38,351 bases of DNA from Acetobacteraceae bacterium (GTDB lineage Bacteria; Pseudomonadota; Alphaproteobacteria; Acetobacterales; Acetobacteraceae). Under the pieces are notes generated by a model. That model was given only the letters and a program-made list of their open reading frames with translations. It made no database searches and was not told where the DNA came from. The position numbers and the translations under genes are program-made. The stretch spans positions 1 through 38,351 of the forward strand of contig CANJJS010000047.1 in NCBI GenBank assembly GCA_947474705.1, written 5' to 3'. Positions 23,263 through 32,041 of this stretch are shown piece after piece (the first letter of the stretch is position 1; each line of letters starts with the position of its first letter).

Positions 23263-24012
23263 ATGATCGAGCTGTCCCCCGCCCCCGCCAGCCTGCCGCC
23301 CGGCCGCCGCGTCTATGCCATCGGCGACATCCATGGTTGCGCCATCCAACTGGCCAACCTGCACGCGAAGATCGAGGAAGACCTCGCCGCGCGCCCGATT
23401 GCCTCCGCCTTGCTGCTGCATGTCGGCGATTACGTGGACCGCGGCGTCGACACCAAGGGCGTGATCGACCGCCTGGCCGGCGCATCGCCGGTGCCGGGCA
23501 CCGAGATGGTGAACCTCATGGGCAACCACGAGAACACCATGATCGACGCCCTGTCCGGAGAGCGCGCGGCCGCGACCGACTGGCTGTTCGCCGGCGGGCG
23601 GCCGTCGCTGACCAGCTACGGCGGCGATCCCGACAGCCCCCGCGAAACCTGGCGCGCGCATGTGCCGGACTCGCACATGGCGTTTCTGAAAAACCTGAAA
23701 CTGATGCACCGCGAAGGCGGCTACGCCTTCGTCCATGGCGGCGTCCGGCCCGGCGTCCCGCTGGAGGAACAGGCGCGCGACGACCTGCTGCGGATGCGCC
23801 AGCCCTTTCTTTACTCCGAAATGAACTTCGGCGCGGTGGTGGTGCACGGCCACTCCCCCGTGAAAGCCCCCGTCATCCGCCATAACCGGATCGCGATCGA
23901 CACCGGCGCGGTCTTCGGCGGCGAGATGACCTGCCTGGTGCTGGAAGCCGACCAACTCGGCTTCCTGACATCGGCGCCCGTGGGCGAGCCCGTCTCGATC
24001 GCGCACCGCTGA
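23263..24012 (+). CDS. PPP-family serine/threonine protein phosphatase
   Basis: A 249-aa calcineurin-type phosphatase with the three PPP signature motifs: GDIHG near 21, GDYVDRG near 55, and GNHE near 87, followed by FVHGGVRP and VVHGHSP. These provide the two-metal site. Bacterial relatives dephosphorylate proteins or act as diadenosine tetraphosphatases; the sequence cannot tell which. There is no signal peptide. It starts 102 bp after cheR on the same strand and ends 4 bp before the BenE-type gene, so those two probably form a unit. Confidence 0.87.
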   Translation: MIELSPAPASLPPGRRVYAIGDIHGCAIQLANLHAKIEEDLAARPIASALLLHVGDYVDRGVDTKGVIDRLAGASPVPGTEMVNLMGNHENTMIDALSGERAAATDWLFAGGRPSLTSYGGDPDSPRETWRAHVPDSHMAFLKNLKLMHREGGYAFVHGGVRPGVPLEEQARDDLLRMRQPFLYSEMNFGAVVVHGHSPVKAPVIRHNRIAIDTGAVFGGEMTCLVLEADQLGFLTSAPVGEPVSIAHR

Positions 24013-24016
24013 CCGC

Positions 24017-25174
24017 GTGACCCGCCACGCGCTGGCCGCCGGGCTGCTGGCGGCTTTCGTCGGGTTCGCCTCGTCCTTCGCCGTGGTGCTGAAAGGCCTG
24101 ACCGGCATGGGCGCTTCGCCGGCGCAGGCGGCCTCGGGCCTGATGGCGCTGTCGGTGGCGATGGGACTTTGCGCGATCGTCCTCAGCCTGTGGCGGCGCA
24201 TGCCCATCAGCGTCGCCTGGTCGACGCCGGGCGCGGCGCTGCTGGCCTCGTCGTCGGTGCCCGAGGGCGGCTTTCCCGTGGCCGTCGGCGCGTTCCTGAC
24301 CAGCGGCACCCTGATCGTTCTCGCGGGGGCCTGGCGCCCCTTGGGCCGCGCGGTCGCGGCGATCCCCACCTCGCTCGCCAACGCGATGCTGGCGGGCGTG
24401 CTGCTGAATTTGTGTCTGGCGCCGATGCGCGCCATCGCCGCGATGCCGGCCCTGGCCATGCCGGTCGTGCTGGTCTGGGCCGTCGTCTGGCGAGTCCGGC
24501 GTCTTTACGCCGTGCCCGCCGCGGTCGCGGCGATGGCGGGCGTCCTGATCCTGCACGGCGGCGGCGGCGCACCGCCGCAATGGTTCGCCGAACCGGTCTG
24601 GGTCGCGCCCGTGTGGACGCTGCCCGCGACGATCGGCCTCGCGCTCCCGCTGTTCCTGGCCACCATGGCCTCGCAAAACATCCCCGGCATGGCCGTGCTG
24701 GCGGCGAACGGATACACCCCGCCCGCCGGTCCGCTGTTCCGGGTCACCGGGGTTTTCACGCTGTTGGCGGCGCCGTTTGGCGGCCACGCGGTCAACCTCG
24801 CCGCGATCACCGCCGCGCTCTGCGCCGGTCCCGATGCCGACCCCGATCCGGCGAAACGCTACTGGGCCGCCGTCGTCGCGGGCGGCGCTTATATCGCGTT
24901 CGGCCTGCTGGCGGGCGCGGCGACCGGCCTGATCGCCATCTCGCCCCCCCTCCTCATCGAAGCCATCGCCGGTCTCGCATTGCTCGGTTCCCTGGGTGGG
25001 GCCCTCATGGGCGCCATGCGGGACGCCGAAGAGCGCGAGGCCGCCCTGATCGCCTTTCTCACCACGGCATCCGGCCTGACCTTTTTCGGGATCGGCGGCG
25101 CGTTCTGGGGCCTGCTGGCGGGCGTCGCGATGCGGGCCTTGACGAAATGGCGGATCGGCCTGCCCGCGCCGTGA
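24017..25174 (+). CDS. benE: BenE-family membrane transporter (benzoate/H+ type)
   Basis: An integral membrane protein of 385 aa with about 10-12 hydrophobic segments. GFASSFAVVLKGLTGMGASPAQAASGLMAL at the N-terminus, ISVAWSTPGAALL near 69, and FLATMASQNIPGMAVLAANGY near 219 are the BenE landmarks; the family includes the Acinetobacter benzoate-proton symporter. GTG start at 24017, 4 bp after the phosphatase. The name is a family label only: no benABC or catechol gene is present, and BenE-like proteins carry other solutes. Confidence 0.87.
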   Translation: MTRHALAAGLLAAFVGFASSFAVVLKGLTGMGASPAQAASGLMALSVAMGLCAIVLSLWRRMPISVAWSTPGAALLASSSVPEGGFPVAVGAFLTSGTLIVLAGAWRPLGRAVAAIPTSLANAMLAGVLLNLCLAPMRAIAAMPALAMPVVLVWAVVWRVRRLYAVPAAVAAMAGVLILHGGGGAPPQWFAEPVWVAPVWTLPATIGLALPLFLATMASQNIPGMAVLAANGYTPPAGPLFRVTGVFTLLAAPFGGHAVNLAAITAALCAGPDADPDPAKRYWAAVVAGGAYIAFGLLAGAATGLIAISPPLLIEAIAGLALLGSLGGALMGAMRDAEEREAALIAFLTTASGLTFFGIGGAFWGLLAGVAMRALTKWRIGLPAP

Positions 25175-25180
25175 CCGCGA

Positions 25181-25807
25181 TCAGGCGGACTCCGCCGCAT
25201 CGGGCGCCGGCAACGCGGCCGGTTCCTCCGGGATTTGCCGCTTCAGCGCCCTGGCCGCCGCGGCAACCCGCGGGTCGCCGGGATCGCCCATGATCAGCGG
25301 CTTCCCGCCATGCCCGAACGCGAAATCGATCTCCCAGGTATCCGCGTTCACGGTCCCGAAAATCGGCTCGATCTTCGCGAAATCGCGATGCGGCGCGATC
25401 CCGTTGCCACGCGCCCAGACCACCAGATCGCGCAGCAGCTTGCGGGCATAAGCGGGCTCGGCGGGCACCATCCGCGAACTGACGGACATATGCCGGAGAT
25501 ACTCCGCGAACTCGCCGCCAGCGATCGGCCGGAAAAAAACGTCCTTCACACCCAGCGCGAACGTGTCGAGCAGAAAGGTCGCCATGTAAACGGAAGCAGT
25601 GGTCTCGCCCCGCGCCAGCACGACCATGCCCATGCCGTTCTCGAACAACCCTTCCGACACCAAACAATGCTGAATCGGAAAAGCCAGGGTTTGCCGAACC
25701 CGGCCGGCGGCGGTGTTGGCCTCCACCTCGGCCTTGCGCTTTTCGGCGACCACCGCCTTGCGCTTCTGGTTCTTGGCGGCGCGGCGGGCGCCAATGTTGA
25801 TGGCCAT
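25181..25807 (-). CDS. Conserved hypothetical protein, function unknown
   Basis: A protein of about 208 aa. It opens with a basic stretch (MAINIGARRAAKNQKRKAVV) rich in Lys, Arg and Ala likely to be helical. Then comes a globular part with PIQHCLVSEGLFENGMGMVVLA and ATFLLDTFALGVKDVFF, which I recall as typical of a conserved hypothetical group without a defined activity. The end is a Pro/Ala tail. ATG at 25807 with GGAG 8 bp upstream; the open frame to 26083 crosses a GC repeat. It converges with the BenE-type gene with 6 bp between. No catalytic motif is visible. Confidence 0.75.
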   Translation of the reverse strand: MAINIGARRAAKNQKRKAVVAEKRKAEVEANTAAGRVRQTLAFPIQHCLVSEGLFENGMGMVVLARGETTASVYMATFLLDTFALGVKDVFFRPIAGGEFAEYLRHMSVSSRMVPAEPAYARKLLRDLVVWARGNGIAPHRDFAKIEPIFGTVNADTWEIDFAFGHGGKPLIMGDPGDPRVAAAARALKRQIPEEPAALPAPDAAESA

Positions 25808-25899
25808 GGCGGCGACTCCAGAGGGTAAGTCCGATCCGATCGATATCTTGTATCCCGGTCCGCTGTCCAGCCACCGGATCGGCCATCGGCCTGGCGTAA

Positions 25900-26030
25900 G
25901 CCCTGGGGCTCTGCCCCAGACCCCGCGAGGGCTTTGCTCTTCGAACCCACCAAGGCCCTGCCTTGGCGGGGTCCCAAAGGTCCATTGGGGGGCAGCGCCC
26001 CCGTGGGGTCCGGGCCAAAGCCCCGGTGCC
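25900..26030. repeat. 131-bp inverted GC repeat, second copy of the family
   Basis: Two inverted copies of a unit beginning ccctggggctctgccccaga; the right half read on the minus strand begins ggcaccggggctttggcccg. It shares the exact 24-base stretch beginning ccaaggccctgccttgg with the 310-bp element (10191 there, 25950 here), which forms a 7-bp hairpin. It lies between the divergent hypothetical gene and the haloacid dehalogenase gene. Confidence 0.85.
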
Positions 26031-26076
26031 TGCCCCGCACATGGCGGCGCGGTGGGGAATCTTGTATCGTCTGGGG

Positions 26077-26751
26077 ATGACACAGATACGCGCGGTGATT
26101 TTCGACGCCTATGGCACCTTGCTGGACATCCACGCGGCCATGGCGAAGCACGCGGCCCGGATCGGGCCGGACTGGCCCGCGATCAGCGCCGACTGGCGCG
26201 CGAAGCAACTGGAATACAGTTGGGTGCGCAGCCTCATGGGCCCCGCCCACCACCGCGATTTCTGGCGCCTCACAGAGGACGCCCTCGCCTGGGCCGCCGC
26301 CCGTCACCATGTCGCCGACGCCGCGGTCCTGGCGGATGTGCTGATGGCCTACCGCCACCTCGACCCATACCCGGAGGTCCCGATCGTGCTGCGGCAAATC
26401 CGCGATCTCGGCCTGCCCCGCGCCATCCTGTCGAACGGCGAACCCGGCATGCTGGCGGACGCCACGAAATCCGCCGGCCTCGACCATTTGCTGGACGATG
26501 TTCTGAGTATCGAGGCGGCGGGCGTCTTCAAACCCGACCCGAGGGTGTATCGCCTCGCCGGACAACGCTTCGGCCTGGCGGGGAGCCAGATGGCGTTCGT
26601 GTCCTCGAACCCCTGGGATGCCTATGGCGCGCATGCCTTCGGCTTCCAGGTGTTTTGGGTGAACCGCGGCGGCCAACCGGCCGAATACGGATTGCGCCAG
26701 TTCGTCACGGAACTGCCCGACCTGGCCCGCCTGCCGGGAGCGCTCCATTGA
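26077..26751 (+). CDS. Haloacid dehalogenase, type II (HAD superfamily)
   Basis: A 224-aa HAD hydrolase of the L-2-haloacid dehalogenase type. AVIFDAYGTLLD holds the nucleophilic Asp with Tyr in the following DAYGT, a mark of the dehalogenase group. AILSNGEPGML is motif II, VFKPDPRVY holds the Lys of motif III, and FVSSNPWDAYGAHAFGF with VNRGG is the C-terminal block typical of type II enzymes. The cap domain lies at about 15-90. Start at ATG 26077 follows homology; an in-frame ATG at 26041 is possible. The stop overlaps the TTG start of the next gene. A dehalogenase may act on other 2-substituted acids. Confidence 0.88.
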   Translation: MTQIRAVIFDAYGTLLDIHAAMAKHAARIGPDWPAISADWRAKQLEYSWVRSLMGPAHHRDFWRLTEDALAWAAARHHVADAAVLADVLMAYRHLDPYPEVPIVLRQIRDLGLPRAILSNGEPGMLADATKSAGLDHLLDDVLSIEAAGVFKPDPRVYRLAGQRFGLAGSQMAFVSSNPWDAYGAHAFGFQVFWVNRGGQPAEYGLRQFVTELPDLARLPGALH

Positions 26752-28166
26752 CCCCCTCCGCGCGGATCGAGGCGGCGATCGCGCTGCTCGACGCCATCGA
26801 GGCGGCGCCGAAACGCCCCGCCGACGCCGTCGCCAACGATTTCTTCCGGGAACGGCGCTACATCGGCTCCGGCGACCGGCGCGCGGTGTCGGATCGGGTC
26901 TGGCGGGTCCTGCGAAGCTGGCGCCGTCTGTCCTGGTGGACCGGCAAGGACGCGCCCCGCCTGATGGTGGCGGCCTCTTTGCTGACGGAGGGCTGGACCC
27001 TCTCCGGCGTCGCCGATTCCTATTCCGGCGGCCGCTTCGCCCCCGCGGGCCTGGAACGCGGCGAATACAACGCCCTGCGCCGGGTCGAGGGCCATACGCT
27101 CGACCATCCCGACATGCCGCCGCCGGTCCGGTTCGAACTGCCGGACTGGCTGTATCCGCGCCTGGAAGCCCGCTTCGGCGACCGGCTCGCGGAGGAAATG
27201 GCCGCCCTGTCCGAACCGGCCCCGCTCGACCTGCGCGCGAACCTTCTGAAGGGCACCCGCGACGAGGCGCGCGCCGCCCTGGCCGCCGAGGGCTGGGAGG
27301 CGAAACCCACCCCGATCTCCCCCTGGGGGCTCCGCATCGAAGGCCGCCGTCCCGTCACGACCGGTCCGGCGTTCCAGTCCGGCCTGGTGGAAATCCAGGA
27401 CGAGGGCAGCCAGATCATCGCCGCCTTGACGGACGCGCGGCCCGGCATGCGCGTGGTCGACTGGTGCGCGGGCGCCGGCGGCAAAACCCTGGCGCTGGCG
27501 GCGGCGATGAAAAACCGCGGCCAGATCGTGGCCTGCGATGTCTCGGGCTCGCGGCTGGACGGGGCGGTGCGGCGGTTGCGGCGCGCGGGCGTCAACAACG
27601 TGGAACGCCATCTGGTCGTGCCCGGCGACAAATGGGCGAAACGGCGGGAAGCCGCCTTCGACCGGGTCCTGGTCGATGCCCCCTGCACGGGCACCGGCAC
27701 CTGGCGGCGCAACCCGGACGCGCGGACCCGCCTGGCCGAGAACGACCTCTTGGAATTGACGCGGAAACAGGCCAGCATCCTCGATACCGCCAGCACGCTG
27801 GTCTGTCCGGGGGGACGCCTGATCTACGGAACCTGCTCCCTCCTGGCCGAGGAGAACGAAGAACAAGTGTCGGCCTTCTTGTCCCGTCACGCCGATTTCG
27901 CCCTGATCCCACTGTCCAAGGCCTGGACCGTGGAGGGCGGCACCTGCCCGGACGGCGAGATGCTGTCGCTGACCCCCGCGCGGAACGGCACCGACGGCTT
28001 CTTCGCGGCGGTCCTCGAGCGAGCCGGACCAAAGCCGCCTGGGCCGGCGCGCCCCGGGCCAGAGCAGGCCGGGCCAGAGCAGGCCGTGCCAGAGCAGGCC
28101 GGGCCAGAGCAGGCCGGGCCAGAGCAGGCCGGGCCAGAACACGCCAGGCAGGGGCGGGCCGGGTGA
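26748..28166 (+). CDS. RsmB/NOL1-NOP2-type RNA m5C methyltransferase with repeat tail
   Basis: SAM-dependent RNA cytosine-5 methyltransferase, 472 aa. The SAM site is VVDWCAGAGGKTLALAAA near 238, the motif IV Cys is in LVDAPCTGTGTWRRNPD near 312, and the catalytic motif VI Cys is in YGTCSLLAEENEEQ near 363. The N-terminal part (from about residue 8) resembles the NusB-like or RsmB N-domain in part. TTG start at 26748 with GGGAG 7 bp upstream and TTGA overlap with the dehalogenase stop. The last 40 residues hold six PEQA-type repeats not expected in this family. A long open frame reaches back to 25713 but only as a shadow. Confidence 0.88.
   Translation: MTPSARIEAAIALLDAIEAAPKRPADAVANDFFRERRYIGSGDRRAVSDRVWRVLRSWRRLSWWTGKDAPRLMVAASLLTEGWTLSGVADSYSGGRFAPAGLERGEYNALRRVEGHTLDHPDMPPPVRFELPDWLYPRLEARFGDRLAEEMAALSEPAPLDLRANLLKGTRDEARAALAAEGWEAKPTPISPWGLRIEGRRPVTTGPAFQSGLVEIQDEGSQIIAALTDARPGMRVVDWCAGAGGKTLALAAAMKNRGQIVACDVSGSRLDGAVRRLRRAGVNNVERHLVVPGDKWAKRREAAFDRVLVDAPCTGTGTWRRNPDARTRLAENDLLELTRKQASILDTASTLVCPGGRLIYGTCSLLAEENEEQVSAFLSRHADFALIPLSKAWTVEGGTCPDGEMLSLTPARNGTDGFFAAVLERAGPKPPGPARPGPEQAGPEQAVPEQAGPEQAGPEQAGPEHARQGRAG
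28055..28144 (+). repeat. 15-bp in-frame tandem repeat in the methyltransferase C-terminus
   Basis: The unit gggccagagcaggcc is present six times from 28055 (third unit with g to t, last unit degenerate). Each unit encodes GPEQA (VPEQA for the third, GPEHA for the last). Confidence 0.93.
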
Positions 28167-28735
28167 TCGCGGTCCGGAAAGCCCGGATCGCCGACGCCGT
28201 CGCGATCGCCGCGGTGCATGTCGCGGCCTGGCGCAACACATACCCGGGCATTCTGCCAGATACCTATCTCGCGAACCTCTCCGTCTCCCGGCAGGCGATC
28301 TACTACGACCAGGCGATCCGAGGCGGCACCGGCGTGGTCGTCGCGATCGCCTCTGGCGCCGATGTCGTGCCCGGAACCTCCGCGCGAATCGTCGGTTTCG
28401 CCACCGCCGCGAAAGCCCGTCAGCGCGAACTGGGCGGCCGTCCGCTCGGCGATGGCGAGGTCGAGACGCTCTACGTCCTCGACGACTGGCGCGAACGCGG
28501 CGTCGGGCGGCGCCTGTTGCGCGCGGCGGCCAATCATTTGGCGAATGTGGGGTGCCGCTCCGTCTATTTGTGGGTGCTGCGCGACAATCCTTCCCGCTGG
28601 TTTTACGAGCGTCTGGGCGGGCGCGCGGCGGCCGAGGCGACGATCCAGTTCGCCGGCCGCGATGTGGCGCAGACAGCGTTCGTATGGGACCCGATTTTGC
28701 CGTTGTTGCTGCCGCTGACGCCCGGCACGTCCTGA
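28163..28735 (+). CDS. GNAT-family N-acetyltransferase
   Basis: A 190-aa acetyltransferase. VRKARIADAVAIAAVHVAAWRNTYPGI is the typical start of this GNAT group, VETLYVLDDWRERGVGRRLLRAA near 105-127 is the acetyl-CoA binding motif A (R-x-x-G-x-G/A-type RGVGRRL), and SVYLWVLRDNPSRWFYERLGG is motif B. GTG start at 28163 overlaps the upstream stop as GTGA, with AGGGG 8 bp before it. It is the last gene of the dehalogenase-methyltransferase-GNAT group. The substrate is unknown. Confidence 0.87.
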   Translation: MIAVRKARIADAVAIAAVHVAAWRNTYPGILPDTYLANLSVSRQAIYYDQAIRGGTGVVVAIASGADVVPGTSARIVGFATAAKARQRELGGRPLGDGEVETLYVLDDWRERGVGRRLLRAAANHLANVGCRSVYLWVLRDNPSRWFYERLGGRAAAEATIQFAGRDVAQTAFVWDPILPLLLPLTPGTS

Positions 28736-28740
28736 ACGGA

Positions 28741-30651
28741 TCAGGCGGCGGTTTCGCCGAAGAGGCGCTTACCGGCCCGCCGCAGATCGCCCCGCCGCGC
28801 CGTCACGCCGCGCCGGTCGAAATACTCCAGCACCTGAATCGCCAGTTGCCGCCCGCTGCCGGTCCGGTCCCGGAACGCGGTCGCGGGAAACCAGCCCCCC
28901 TCGCTCTCCGCCGACAGCGCATGCGCGATCGCCGCCATCTCCGCCGCCGCCTCGCGCGTGAAAAACCGGTCCGGGGCCATCTCCACCACCAACCCCAACC
29001 GGGCGAGTCCCTTGCAGGCCCGGCGCAACGGCACATCCGGCAAACCCAACGCCGCCGCCGCCTCGCGCGACAATGGCGGGCGGAACGGCGTTTCCGCCAG
29101 CAGGGGCCGCAGCCGGTCCCAAACCCGCGCCGCCTCGCCCGCCAACCCGCCGCGATGCCGGGGCGACCGGATAAGATGGCCTTCCGCCACCACGGCTCCC
29201 GCGCCTAACGCATGCGCCAGCACCGCCGCGAAAGCCTCGCGCGGCAGGCGGATCGGCAGCGCGAGGCGCAGGGCTTCCCCCGTCATGCCGGGCACGCCGG
29301 GATCGCTTGCATGAAAAACCTCCAGGCCGGCCGCGATGGCGGCGAGAAGACGCGACAGACCCTCCGGCCCGGCGGCGAACGCGCCGATGGGTATCGCATC
29401 CGGAAGCCAGGCGGCGAGCCCGTCTTCGGTCAGGCCCCAATCGGCGCGGAGCGTCTCCCGATGCGCCAGATACGGCGGGTGCGACAGCATCGCGAGGATC
29501 GCCGCGCGCGGGTTCGCCGCCGCCAAATCGCGTAGCACCGCCAAACGCGCCGGCCGCCGCCGATGCCGCGGCGGCGGCCTCGGGTCCAGCGCGACCCCGC
29601 CGGCCAGCGTGCGCGTGGCGGAAATATCTCGCAGAATCAGCCGGTCGCCCCACCGGACCGGCAGCGCGCGATCCAGGATCAGGTGCGCCAGCCCCTCGCC
29701 GCCCGGCGCCAATGCCGGGGGATCGAGCATCAGCACGCGCGCCGCCGTCTGCCCGGCGCCGTGATGCGCCAGAACCGGGGTGCCGGATTTCAGCGCCGCG
29801 CGCTCGCCCGCCAACAGGCGCAAAACGATGTCGCAACGTTGGGTCGCGGAGTCGCGCTCCGGGCTCAGCACCCAGCCGCCACGCCCGATCGTGTCCTTGC
29901 GGATCCCCGGCCCCGCGAGGTTCAAGGCACAGCGTTGCCCCGCCGTGGCGGTGGCCGCCGCCTGGTTGGCGGCGTGAATCCCGCGGACACGGGCACGCGC
30001 CCCGGCGGGCCAGAGCTGGACCGTGTCGCCAACAGCGATCGCGCCGGTGGCGACCGATCCGGTGACGACCGTGCCAGCCCCGGCCAGCGAAAAACTCCGA
30101 TCGACGGACAGGCGGAACGCGAACGCCGCGCCGGGCTCCGGCGCGGCGGCTCGCGCGGCCTCTTCCAGCAGGCTGTCGCGCAGGGCCGCGATACCTTCGC
30201 CTGAAACGGTGGAAACCGGGAAAATACTGGCCCCGGCGAACGCCGTCCCCTCCAGTAGGGCTTCCACCTCCAACTCGGCGTCGAGCGCCCGGTCCGGCCC
30301 GATCAGGTCGATCTTGGTCAAGGCGACGACGGCGCGGGTCACACCCAAAAGCGTCAATATTTGTAGATGCTCCCGCGTCTGCGGCATGACGCCGTCGTCC
30401 GCCGCCACGACCAGCAACGCCATCTCAATGCTGGTGGCGCCCGCGATCATCGTGTGGACGAGGCGCTCGTGCCCCGGGACATCGACGAACCCAAGGACCC
30501 CGCCGCCCGCCACCGGCACATAGGCGAAGCCGAGATCGAGCGTGATCCCGCGCGCTTTTTCCTCTGGCAGGCGATCGGTGTCGATGCCGGTGAGCGCGCG
30601 GATCAGGCTGGTTTTGCCATGGTCGATATGCCCGGCGGTGCCAACGATCAT
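28741..30651 (-). CDS. selB: Selenocysteine-specific translation elongation factor SelB
   Basis: GTPase that delivers selenocysteyl-tRNA to UGA codons marked by a SECIS hairpin. The 636-aa protein has G1 GHIDHGKT (residues 7-14), G2 RGIT, G3 DVPGHE near 57, G4 TKID near 112, then EF-Tu-like beta-barrel domains and, from about 400, the winged-helix repeats that bind the SECIS ([36 protein letters not shown]). Length is normal. The ATG at 30651 lacks a ribosome-binding site. It converges with the GNAT gene with 5 bp between. No selA, selD, tRNA-Sec or selenoprotein was recognised in the window. Confidence 0.95.
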   Translation of the reverse strand: MIVGTAGHIDHGKTSLIRALTGIDTDRLPEEKARGITLDLGFAYVPVAGGGVLGFVDVPGHERLVHTMIAGATSIEMALLVVAADDGVMPQTREHLQILTLLGVTRAVVALTKIDLIGPDRALDAELEVEALLEGTAFAGASIFPVSTVSGEGIAALRDSLLEEAARAAAPEPGAAFAFRLSVDRSFSLAGAGTVVTGSVATGAIAVGDTVQLWPAGARARVRGIHAANQAAATATAGQRCALNLAGPGIRKDTIGRGGWVLSPERDSATQRCDIVLRLLAGERAALKSGTPVLAHHGAGQTAARVLMLDPPALAPGGEGLAHLILDRALPVRWGDRLILRDISATRTLAGGVALDPRPPPRHRRRPARLAVLRDLAAANPRAAILAMLSHPPYLAHRETLRADWGLTEDGLAAWLPDAIPIGAFAAGPEGLSRLLAAIAAGLEVFHASDPGVPGMTGEALRLALPIRLPREAFAAVLAHALGAGAVVAEGHLIRSPRHRGGLAGEAARVWDRLRPLLAETPFRPPLSREAAAALGLPDVPLRRACKGLARLGLVVEMAPDRFFTREAAAEMAAIAHALSAESEGGWFPATAFRDRTGSGRQLAIQVLEYFDRRGVTARRGDLRRAGKRLFGETAA

Positions 30652-30679
30652 GGCGCGAACCGGGCGGCGGCGGGCCGTG

Positions 30680-30751
30680 TCACGACGCCGCTCTCGCCGC
30701 GCGGCGGACCGGTGGAATGTGGTGCCTGGGTGCTGGACGTGCCGCGGTCAT
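30680..30751 (-). CDS. Possible 23-aa leader ORF upstream of selB
   Basis: A short frame starting [17 protein letters not shown] and ending 28 bp before the selB ATG. Its ATG has a strong GGGGAGG 5 bp upstream, whereas selB itself has none, so translation of the leader could be coupled to selB or the leader may mark an unrecognised start. It has no family resemblance. Low confidence. Confidence 0.3.
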   Translation of the reverse strand: MTAARPAPRHHIPPVRRAARAAS

Positions 30752-30883
30752 GGTGTCCTCCCCCCGGGTAGGCCGGGCGGCACGATCGCCGCCGGGACCG
30801 GCATGCCATCCCGCGCCGTGCCGGGAAAGAGCCGGGGCAAGCTTCGGATGGCCGCGCCGGTGCCGAAGCGGCAAGATGGCGGC

Positions 30884-31948
30884 ATGAACGACATGACCCC
30901 TCCCGACCACGCGCCGGACGAGACTCTCTGGCAAACGGTCCTCAACCGCCAGCCTGGCGATTTCCTTTACGCAGTCGTCACGATGGGGGTGTATTGCCGT
31001 CCCATCTGCCCCTCTCCGCGGCCGCTGCGCAAAAACACCCGCTTCTTCGACATACCGGACCAGGCGGAGGCGGCGGGGTTCCGGGCCTGTAAGCGCTGCG
31101 ATCCGAAGGGGGAGCGGGAGCGGCTGGCCCAGGAGGTGGTGCGGGACGCGTGCGGGTTTGTGGAGGCGGCGGAGACGATGCCGTCGCTGGACACGCTGGC
31201 GGCGCGCTCTGGCTATTCCAAATTTCATTTCCTGCGGATGTTCCGCGACCACACCGGCGTCACACCGCGCAGCTATGCCGAGGGCGTGCGCGCCCGCCGG
31301 TTGCAGGCGGCGCTGGCGGGCGGGGCACGGGTGGCCGACGCGGTCGCGGACGCGGGGTTTGGCTCGGAGAGCCGGGTCTACGAACAGACCGGGCGGCTGC
31401 TGGGGATGACGCCGGGCGCGGCGCGGCGCGGCGGGCTGGGCGAGACGATCCGAACCGCCATGGCCGATTGTCCGTTCGGGCGCCTGCTTGTGGGCGCGAC
31501 GGACGCCGGCGTCTGTTTCCTGGGGTTCGCCGAACCGGACGACGCGCTGATGGGCGATCTGCGGCGGCGGTTCCCCAAAGCGAACATCGCCGCGGACGAC
31601 GAGGGTCTGCGGGAGACCGTGCGCGCGGTGCTGGATTTCCTCCACGAACCGAAACAGGCGCTGGACCTGCCGCTGGACCTGCGCGGCACCGCGTTTCAAC
31701 AACGGGTCTGGCAAACGCTCCGCCAAATCCCGCCGGGCGAAACCCGGACCTATGGCGAGGTCGCGCGGATGATGGCGGAACCGAAGGCCACCCGGGCCGT
31801 GGCGCGATCCTGCGCGCTGAACCCGGTGTCGCTGGCCGTGCCGTGCCATCGGGTGATCGGCCAGGACGGGGATCTGACGGGGTACCGCTGGGGGATTCCG
31901 CGCAAGAAGGCGCTGCTGGAGAAGGAACGGGCGGCGGCGCTTTCCTGA
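30884..31948 (+). CDS. ada: Ada: bifunctional methylphosphotriester/O6-methylguanine-DNA methyltransferase and activator
   Basis: DNA repair protein and regulator of the adaptive response to alkylation. The 354-aa protein has zinc cysteines at exactly 38, 42, 69 and 72 ([17 protein letters not shown]); in E. coli Ada Cys38 accepts the methyl and also switches the protein on. Then come an AraC-type helix-turn-helix region ([20 protein letters not shown] and [13 protein letters not shown]) and the alkyltransferase domain with acceptor Cys321 (VPCHRVIG). Length and all five positions equal those of E. coli Ada, which fixes the start at 30884. It is divergent from selB. An Ada box was not identified. 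Confidence 0.95.
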   Translation: MNDMTPPDHAPDETLWQTVLNRQPGDFLYAVVTMGVYCRPICPSPRPLRKNTRFFDIPDQAEAAGFRACKRCDPKGERERLAQEVVRDACGFVEAAETMPSLDTLAARSGYSKFHFLRMFRDHTGVTPRSYAEGVRARRLQAALAGGARVADAVADAGFGSESRVYEQTGRLLGMTPGAARRGGLGETIRTAMADCPFGRLLVGATDAGVCFLGFAEPDDALMGDLRRRFPKANIAADDEGLRETVRAVLDFLHEPKQALDLPLDLRGTAFQQRVWQTLRQIPPGETRTYGEVARMMAEPKATRAVARSCALNPVSLAVPCHRVIGQDGDLTGYRWGIPRKKALLEKERAAALS

Positions 31949-32041
31949 CGAGGCACCTCTCCGGGACTGGCCTCTCCGCGAATCGGGGGCATCCGCGGCA
32001 TGATCCGCCGATGAACGCGCTTTCGACATGGCGAAGACGGC

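Noticed and set aside
25713-26747. Long upstream extension of the methyltransferase frame
   Set aside because: It crosses a hypothetical gene, a GC repeat and the dehalogenase gene in another frame. A TTG at 26748 with a good ribosome-binding site and stop-start overlap is a better start.
30652-30883. tRNA-Sec gene close to selB
   Set aside because: No long-armed tRNA with a TCA anticodon could be folded on either strand.
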